Source: an uncultured Pseudomonadota bacterium
GTDB taxonomy: Bacteria > Pseudomonadota > Gammaproteobacteria > Steroidobacterales > Steroidobacteraceae
Length of the DNA stretch: 64,000 nucleotides
Direction: 5' to 3'
Assembly: GCA_903927005.1 (NCBI GenBank)
Contig: CAIYLH010000041.1
Coordinates: 1-64,000, forward strand
Shown piece by piece: positions 59,652-64,000 of this stretch (position 1 is its first letter; every line of letters starts with the position of its first letter). Under the pieces are notes generated by a model that searched no databases, was not told where the DNA came from, and worked only from the letters and a program-made list of their open reading frames with translations. A program made the position numbers and the translations under genes.

Positions 59652-60932
59652 ATGCCCAAGAAGACCCCTCCCCGGAAGCGCAACGCCTTCTACGCCCAGT
59701 CAGGCGGCGTCACCGCCGTCATCAACGCCTCGGCCGCGGGGGTCATCGAGGCCTGCCGCAAGCACTCCAAGCGCATCGGCAAGCTGTACGCGGGCCGCCA
59801 CGGCATCGTCGGCGCGCTGACCGAAGACTTGATCGATACCAGCAAGGAAAGCGCCGCGGCGGTCCGTGCGCTCCGCCACACGCCCGCAGGCGCTTTCGGC
59901 TCCGCCCGCTACAAGCTCAAGAGCATTGAACAGGATCGCGCCAAGTACGAGCGCCTGATCGAGGTATTCCGGGCGCACGACATCGGCTACTTCTTCTACA
60001 ACGGCGGCAACGATTCGATGGACACCGCGCTGAAGGTGTCCAAGATCGGCGAGGAACTCGGCTATCCGATCACCTGCGTCGGCGTCCCCAAGACCGTCGA
60101 CAACGACCTGCCGATCACCGACTGCTGCCCAGGCTTCGGGTCGGTCGCCAAGTACGTCGCCGTCTCAACCCGGGAAGCAGCGCTCGACGTCGAGTCGATG
60201 GCCCGCACCTCGACCAAGGTGTTCATCCTCGAGGTGATGGGCCGCAATGCCGGCTGGATCGCCGCCGCCGGCGGGCTTGCCGCGCGCCGCACGGGCGACG
60301 CACCGCACATCATCCTGTTCCCAGAGGTCGCCTTCGATCAGGTTAAGTTCCTGGCGAAGGTAAAGACCACGGTAAAGAAGGTCGGTTACTGCGTCGTCGT
60401 CGTGTCCGAAGGCGTCAAGGGCGCGGACGGCAAGTTCCTTGCCGAAGCCGGCACCACCGACGCGTTCGGCCACGCGCAGCTCGGCGGCGCCGCGCCCGAG
60501 GTTGCCCGCATCGTCAAGGAAGGCCTCGGCTACAAGTACCACTGGGCGGTCGCCGACTACCTGCAGCGCTCCGCGCGCCACATCGCCTCGAAGACCGACG
60601 TCGAGCAGGCCTACGCAGTTGGCCGCGCGGCCGTGGAGTTCGCGATCAAGGGCTACAACTCGGTGCTGCCGGTCATCAAGCGCACCTCGTCCGCGCCCTA
60701 CCGCTGGGTCATCGAGGCGGCACCGCTGGACGCGGTCGCCAACGTCGAGAAGAAAGTGCCGGCCTCCTACATCACCAAGGACGGCTTTGGCATCACGGCA
60801 GCCTGCCGGCGCTACCTCGCGCCGCTGATCGCCGGCGAGGACTACCCACCGTTCAAGGATGGCCTGCCGGACTACGTGACCCTCAAGAAAGCACCGGTCA
60901 AGCGCAAGCTCAAGACCGACTTCAAGGTATAA
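59652..60932 (+). CDS. pfp: Pyrophosphate-type 6-phosphofructokinase
   Basis: This enzyme interconverts fructose-6-phosphate and fructose-1,6-bisphosphate, here probably with pyrophosphate as phosphoryl donor. In the 426-residue protein two donor-site positions are of PPi type: Asp in YNGGNDSMD, where ATP enzymes have Gly, and Lys in PKTVDND, where ATP enzymes have Gly. MGRNAGW is also present. The first acid of the GGDD-type motif is Asn here (GGND). ATG 59652 has a GGAG ribosome-binding site. The H+-pyrophosphatase gene follows after 142 bases on the same strand, which supports PPi use. Confidence 0.92.
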   Translation: MPKKTPPRKRNAFYAQSGGVTAVINASAAGVIEACRKHSKRIGKLYAGRHGIVGALTEDLIDTSKESAAAVRALRHTPAGAFGSARYKLKSIEQDRAKYERLIEVFRAHDIGYFFYNGGNDSMDTALKVSKIGEELGYPITCVGVPKTVDNDLPITDCCPGFGSVAKYVAVSTREAALDVESMARTSTKVFILEVMGRNAGWIAAAGGLAARRTGDAPHIILFPEVAFDQVKFLAKVKTTVKKVGYCVVVVSEGVKGADGKFLAEAGTTDAFGHAQLGGAAPEVARIVKEGLGYKYHWAVADYLQRSARHIASKTDVEQAYAVGRAAVEFAIKGYNSVLPVIKRTSSAPYRWVIEAAPLDAVANVEKKVPASYITKDGFGITAACRRYLAPLIAGEDYPPFKDGLPDYVTLKKAPVKRKLKTDFKV

Positions 60933-60960
60933 TTCGGCGCCTTTGATCGATATAGCCTGG

Positions 60961-61018
60961 AAAAGCCCTGCAAATCAATCGGTTGCGCTCAACTAGAGGC
61001 CAATCGAGGGGGCTTTTT
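60961..61018 (+). terminator. Terminator-like hairpin between pfp and hppA
   Basis: AAAAGCCC (60961-60968) pairs with GGGCTTTT (61010-61017), followed by one more T. An inner stem CGGTTG (60980-60985) with CAATCG (61001-61006) can form inside the 41-base loop. The 3-prime half with its T5 run looks like an intrinsic terminator or attenuator. It could reduce read-through from pfp into hppA. Confidence 0.6.
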
Positions 61019-61074
61019 CAGGCACAACAGTCAACTATGTTTGTTTTTGGTCCTAGAACTGGGGAGTTAGACGC

Positions 61075-63108
61075 ATGACGAGCGATCTCGCTATCACACT
61101 CGCGATCTGCGCGGGCGTCGTAGCCATTCTGTACGGCCTCTTTACCGCCCGCTGGATCGTGGCGCAGCCGCCCGGCAACGAGCGCATGCAGGAAATTGCC
61201 GCCGCCATTCAGGCTGGTGCGCAGGCTTACCTCAATCGGCAGTACTCGACGATCGCCATCGCCGGCGTCGCGCTGTTCGTGATCCTCGGCTTTGCGCTGG
61301 GTTGGGCGACCGCGATCGGCTTCCTGGTCGGCGCCATCCTGTCCGGCCTTGCCGGCTACATCGGCATGAACGTGTCGGTGCGCGCCAACGTGCGTACCGC
61401 ACATGCCGCGAGCATCGGCGTGAACCCGGCCCTCAAGGTCGCGTTCCGCGGCGGTGCCATCACCGGCATGCTGGTCGTCGGCCTCGGCCTGATCGGCGTC
61501 GCTGGCTACTACGGCCTGATGCTGCACTTCGGCGACCCGAAGGAAGCGCTGCACTCGCTTATCGGCCTCGCCTTCGGCGGTTCGCTGATCTCGATCTTCG
61601 CGCGCCTCGGCGGCGGCATCTTCACCAAGGGCGCCGACGTCGGCGCAGACCTGGTCGGCAAGGTCGAGGCCGGCATCCCCGAGGATGACCCGCGCAACCC
61701 GGCCGTGATCGCCGACAACGTCGGCGACAACGTCGGCGACTGTGCCGGCATGGCGGCGGACCTGTTCGAGACCTACGCGGTCACGCTGGTCGCGACGATG
61801 GTGCTCGCCGGCCTGCTCGCCTCGAGCCTCGGCCCGCAGGCAGTGATCTACCCGCTGGTGCTTGGCGCGGTCTCGATCATCGCCTCGATCGTCGGCACGT
61901 TCTTCGTCAATGCCCGCGAAGGCGGCAAGATCATGAACGCGCTGTATCGCGGCGTCATGGTCTCCGGCGGCATTGCTGCGGTCGCGTTCTACTTCGTGAC
62001 CGATTCCATGATGGGCACGCAGGCCATGCCGCTGTTCTACTGCTCGCTGATCGGCCTCGCGCTGACGGCCGCAATGATCGTGGTCACCGAGTACTACACC
62101 GCGACCGAATACGGCCCGGTGCGCTACGTCGCCGCGGCCTCGCAGACCGGCCACGGCACCAACGTCATCGCCGGCCTTGCCGTGTCGATGAAGTCGACCG
62201 CACTGCCGGTACTGGCCGTGTGCCTCGCGATCTTCGGCGCCAATGCGTTCGCCGGCCTGTACGGCATCGCGATTGCCGCCACGGCAATGCTGTCGATGAC
62301 CGGCATGATCGTCGCGCTCGACGCCTACGGCCCGATCACCGACAACGGCGGCGGCATCGCCGAGATGTCTGGCCTGCCGAAGGAAGTGCGCAAGGTCACC
62401 GACGCGCTCGACGCAGTCGGCAACACGACCAAGGCCGTCACCAAGGGTTACGCGATCGGTTCGGCCGGCCTTGCCGCGCTGGTGCTGTTCGCCGACTACA
62501 CCCACAACCTCGAGGCCGCCGGCAAGCTGCAGGTGTTCTCGCTATCCGACCCCGCGGTCATCATCGGCCTGTTCATCGGCGGCCTCGTGCCGTACCTGTT
62601 CGGCGCGATGGCGATGGAAGCGGTCGGCCGCGCAGCCAGTGCGGTGGTGGTCGAGGTGCGACGCCAGTTCAAGGAAATCCCCGGAATCATGGAAGGCACC
62701 GCGAAGCCAGAATACGGCCGTGCGGTCGACATGCTGACCCGCGCCGCGATCGGCGAGATGATCGTTCCGTCGCTGCTGCCGATCGCGGTCCCCGTGGTCA
62801 TCGGCTTCGGCATGAACTATCTGATGGGCCCAGGTGCCGGTGTGCGCGCCCTCGGCGGCCTGCTGATCGGCACGATCGTGACCGGCCTGTTCGTCGCAAT
62901 CTCGATGTGCACGGGCGGTGGCGCCTGGGACAACGCGAAGAAGTACATCGAGGAAGGCAACTTCGGCGGCAAGGGCTCGGACGCCCACAAGGCAGCCGTA
63001 ACCGGTGACACCGTCGGCGATCCGTACAAGGACACCGCAGGTCCAGCGATCAACCCGTTGATCAAGATCATCAACATCGTCGCGCTGCTGCTCGTGCCCC
63101 TGCTGTAA
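61075..63108 (+). CDS. hppA: Membrane H+-translocating pyrophosphatase, K+-independent type
   Basis: HppA couples pyrophosphate hydrolysis to proton pumping across the membrane. The 677-residue protein has about 16 membrane segments and the substrate-binding [13 protein letters not shown] segment, followed by [19 protein letters not shown] (about 200-225). In the [10 protein letters not shown] motif (about 448-457) Lys and Thr occupy the positions that mark K+-independent H+-pumps; K+-dependent forms have Ala there. A GGGGAG ribosome-binding site precedes the ATG. Pairing with PPi-PFK suggests a shared pyrophosphate economy. Confidence 0.97.
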   Translation: MTSDLAITLAICAGVVAILYGLFTARWIVAQPPGNERMQEIAAAIQAGAQAYLNRQYSTIAIAGVALFVILGFALGWATAIGFLVGAILSGLAGYIGMNVSVRANVRTAHAASIGVNPALKVAFRGGAITGMLVVGLGLIGVAGYYGLMLHFGDPKEALHSLIGLAFGGSLISIFARLGGGIFTKGADVGADLVGKVEAGIPEDDPRNPAVIADNVGDNVGDCAGMAADLFETYAVTLVATMVLAGLLASSLGPQAVIYPLVLGAVSIIASIVGTFFVNAREGGKIMNALYRGVMVSGGIAAVAFYFVTDSMMGTQAMPLFYCSLIGLALTAAMIVVTEYYTATEYGPVRYVAAASQTGHGTNVIAGLAVSMKSTALPVLAVCLAIFGANAFAGLYGIAIAATAMLSMTGMIVALDAYGPITDNGGGIAEMSGLPKEVRKVTDALDAVGNTTKAVTKGYAIGSAGLAALVLFADYTHNLEAAGKLQVFSLSDPAVIIGLFIGGLVPYLFGAMAMEAVGRAASAVVVEVRRQFKEIPGIMEGTAKPEYGRAVDMLTRAAIGEMIVPSLLPIAVPVVIGFGMNYLMGPGAGVRALGGLLIGTIVTGLFVAISMCTGGGAWDNAKKYIEEGNFGGKGSDAHKAAVTGDTVGDPYKDTAGPAINPLIKIINIVALLLVPLL

Positions 63109-63132
63109 GCAGGCGCCACGGCAACAAACGGG

Positions 63133-63162
63133 AAAGGCGCCTTCGGGCGCCTTTTTCGTTTT
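63133..63162 (+). terminator. Intrinsic terminator of hppA
   Basis: AAAGGCGCC and GGCGCCTTT form a 9-bp stem closed by a TTCG tetraloop, with the run TTTTTCGTTTT beginning in the 3-prime arm. It starts 25 bases after the hppA stop. Confidence 0.95.
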
Positions 63163-63264
63163 GGACCCCTCCGGCGTACCCACCGCGCGGCTGGTCGCGC
63201 CGCGGCAACGGCTCGTCGCACCGTGGTGATGGCAGCGCCATCGGGGAGGTCCATACTCTCGCTT

Positions 63265-63310
63265 TCGCGCGAGCGATCGCAGGCGCAGACGTCGGCCATC
63301 GCTCGCGCGA
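63265..63310 (+). repeat. 13-bp perfect inverted repeat before the DUF885 gene
   Basis: TCGCGCGAGCGAT (63265-63277) and ATCGCTCGCGCGA (63298-63310) are perfect reverse complements around a 20-base centre. The right arm ends 9 bases before the AAGGAGG ribosome-binding site of the next gene. It may be an operator or a 5-prime leader stem; no T-run follows. Confidence 0.7.
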
Positions 63311-63330
63311 CTGACACAAGGAGGTTCGTC

Positions 63331-63846
63331 ATGATCAGACTTCTACGTACCGCGGTAATGGCGTCGGCGCTGCTCCTGGGCGTCGTCGCGCAGGCGACGG
63401 AACTGCCCTGGGTTGCGCGCAGCAACCAGAACGCAGACCTACTGCTGCAACTGCTCGCCAAGTACAGTCCGGAAAGCGCCAGTCAGCTCGGCGTCGAGGG
63501 CTTTGACGAAGCCATCGTCGATCTCACGCGCGACCAGTACGAGCCACAGAAGGCAGACCTCGGCAAGGCGATCGCCGAATATCGCCTGCGGCTCGCCACC
63601 GAAGCCGACGCAAAGGTCCGCCAGGATCTGGAGATACTGATCAGCGCCGCGCAGGACACCCTCTCCAGCAGTGAGCTGAACCGCCGCTACTTCTTTCCGT
63701 TCGTCGACGTGACGGGCCTCGTCTACAGCACCGTCCAGCAAACACTGGACCCGCGCATCCCAGTGGCGCGACAGCAGTCGGTCGTCGCCCGTCTGCAGAA
63801 GTACGCGGGCCTCGCCAAGGGCTACGGAAGCGCAGGGACGCGCTGA
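63331..63846 (+). pseudogene. DUF885-family exported protein, truncated after 171 codons
   Basis: ATG 63331 follows a near-perfect AAGGAGGT ribosome-binding site. The frame encodes a signal peptide (about 1-22, ending VAQA) and then the DUF885 N-terminal pattern: WVARSNQNADLLL, SPESASQLGVEGFDE, VRQDLEILISAAQ and VVARLQKYAGLAKGY. Family members have about 580-600 residues and go on with a catalytic-looking metal-binding domain. Here the family pattern stops at the KGY near 63824 and a TGA follows at 63844. The cause, frameshift or insertion, cannot be seen before the window ends, so pseudogene is a likely but unproven call. Confidence 0.62.
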
Positions 63847-64000
63847 CCCCGCTGCGACAGTTGCGCTAGCAGAGGAGCTGCGGCCCAGTTTTTATCGCTC
63901 ATGCCGCGCGCGGTGCCGGGCTGCAGTGGATCGCGCGATATCGGTACGAACTGGGCAATTTCTCGCGTACGCCGCAGCAGGTGGCGCCTGTAAAATCGCG
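63847..64000. other. Unassigned 154-base tail
   Basis: No frame here continues the DUF885 protein recognisably. One minus-strand frame is open from the window edge (63998) down to a TAG at 63822-63824, encoding at least 58 residues ending in LLAQLSQRGQRVPALP. Two plus-strand frames are also open over most of the stretch, so openness alone is not informative in this G+C-rich DNA. Confidence 0.4.

Noticed and set aside
61018-62505. 495-codon minus-strand open frame across hppA
   Set aside because: It is antisense to the strongly conserved H+-PPase; the His/Asp/Arg-rich composition is that of a complement frame.

Overview
The window is chromosomal, gene-dense, high-G+C DNA (about two thirds G+C by eye) from a Gram-negative gammaproteobacterium. 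The evidence is a complete mra/dcw cluster with a meso-diaminopimelate-type MurE (DNPR motif), lpxC and the kds/lpt genes for LPS, an rpoN-hpf-rapZ cluster, petABC with sspB, and DciA in place of a DnaC-type loader. Genus cannot be set from sequence alone. Gene order recalls the Xanthomonadales/Nevskiales/Chromatiales grade, but that is inference. I see no prophage, CRISPR array, tRNA, or complete insertion sequence.

Layout. 1-592: N-terminal part of an M23-type peptidase gene running off the left edge. 1021-2240: dciA (+) converging on lpxC (-). 2518-20119: the dcw cluster on the minus strand (mraZ-rsmH-ftsL-ftsI-murE-murF-mraY-murD-ftsW-murG-murC-murB-ddlB-ftsQ-ftsA-ftsZ), held together by a chain of 4-base ATGA overlaps and driven by a clear promoter carrying a four-unit MraZ operator. 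20377-20763: RNase P RNA. 20793-23622: divergent rsmI and lpoA. 23619-27350: petABC-sspB-DUF938 methyltransferase (-). 27536-30222: a DegS/AlgW-type protease (+), then murA and ibaG (-). 30373-36665: kdsD-kdsC-lptC-lptA-lptB-rpoN-hpf-rapZ (+). 36641-43026: patatin-like lipase, exported peroxiredoxin, and a MoxR/VWA pair behind a penicillin-acylase-type hydrolase. 43039-48750: pyk-pgk-gap-tkt (-). 48885-51585: metK, an S-adenosylhomocysteine (SAH) riboswitch, and ahcY. 51782-59416: cpdA, rubredoxin, hemL, a CPBP membrane protease, a LON-domain protein, mpl, a membrane protein, rnd and adk. 59652-63108: pyrophosphate-type phosphofructokinase followed by a membrane H+-pyrophosphatase. 63331-63846: the broken N-terminal part of a DUF885 gene.

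How the parts work together. Most of the window builds the envelope: peptidoglycan precursors (mur, ddl, mraY, murA), recycling (mpl), septation (fts), lipid A (lpxC), Kdo and LPS export (kds/lpt), and a PBP activator (lpoA). RapZ and the sigma-54 locus add regulation. Central carbon genes lie in two places: a tkt-gap-pgk-pyk block, and a PPi-PFK/H+-PPase pair that points to a pyrophosphate-linked glycolysis/gluconeogenesis branch. MetK, the SAH riboswitch and AhcY form the activated-methyl cycle.

No clearly undescribed system is evident. The observations most worth checking are the PPi-PFK/H+-PPase pair with a hairpin between the genes, the SAH riboswitch followed by a (GA)7 tract in the ribosome-binding region, an LpoA homologue with no cysteine, loss of ptsN/npr and sspA from usually conserved clusters, the rnpB-adjacent palindromes, and the interrupted DUF885 gene at the right edge.
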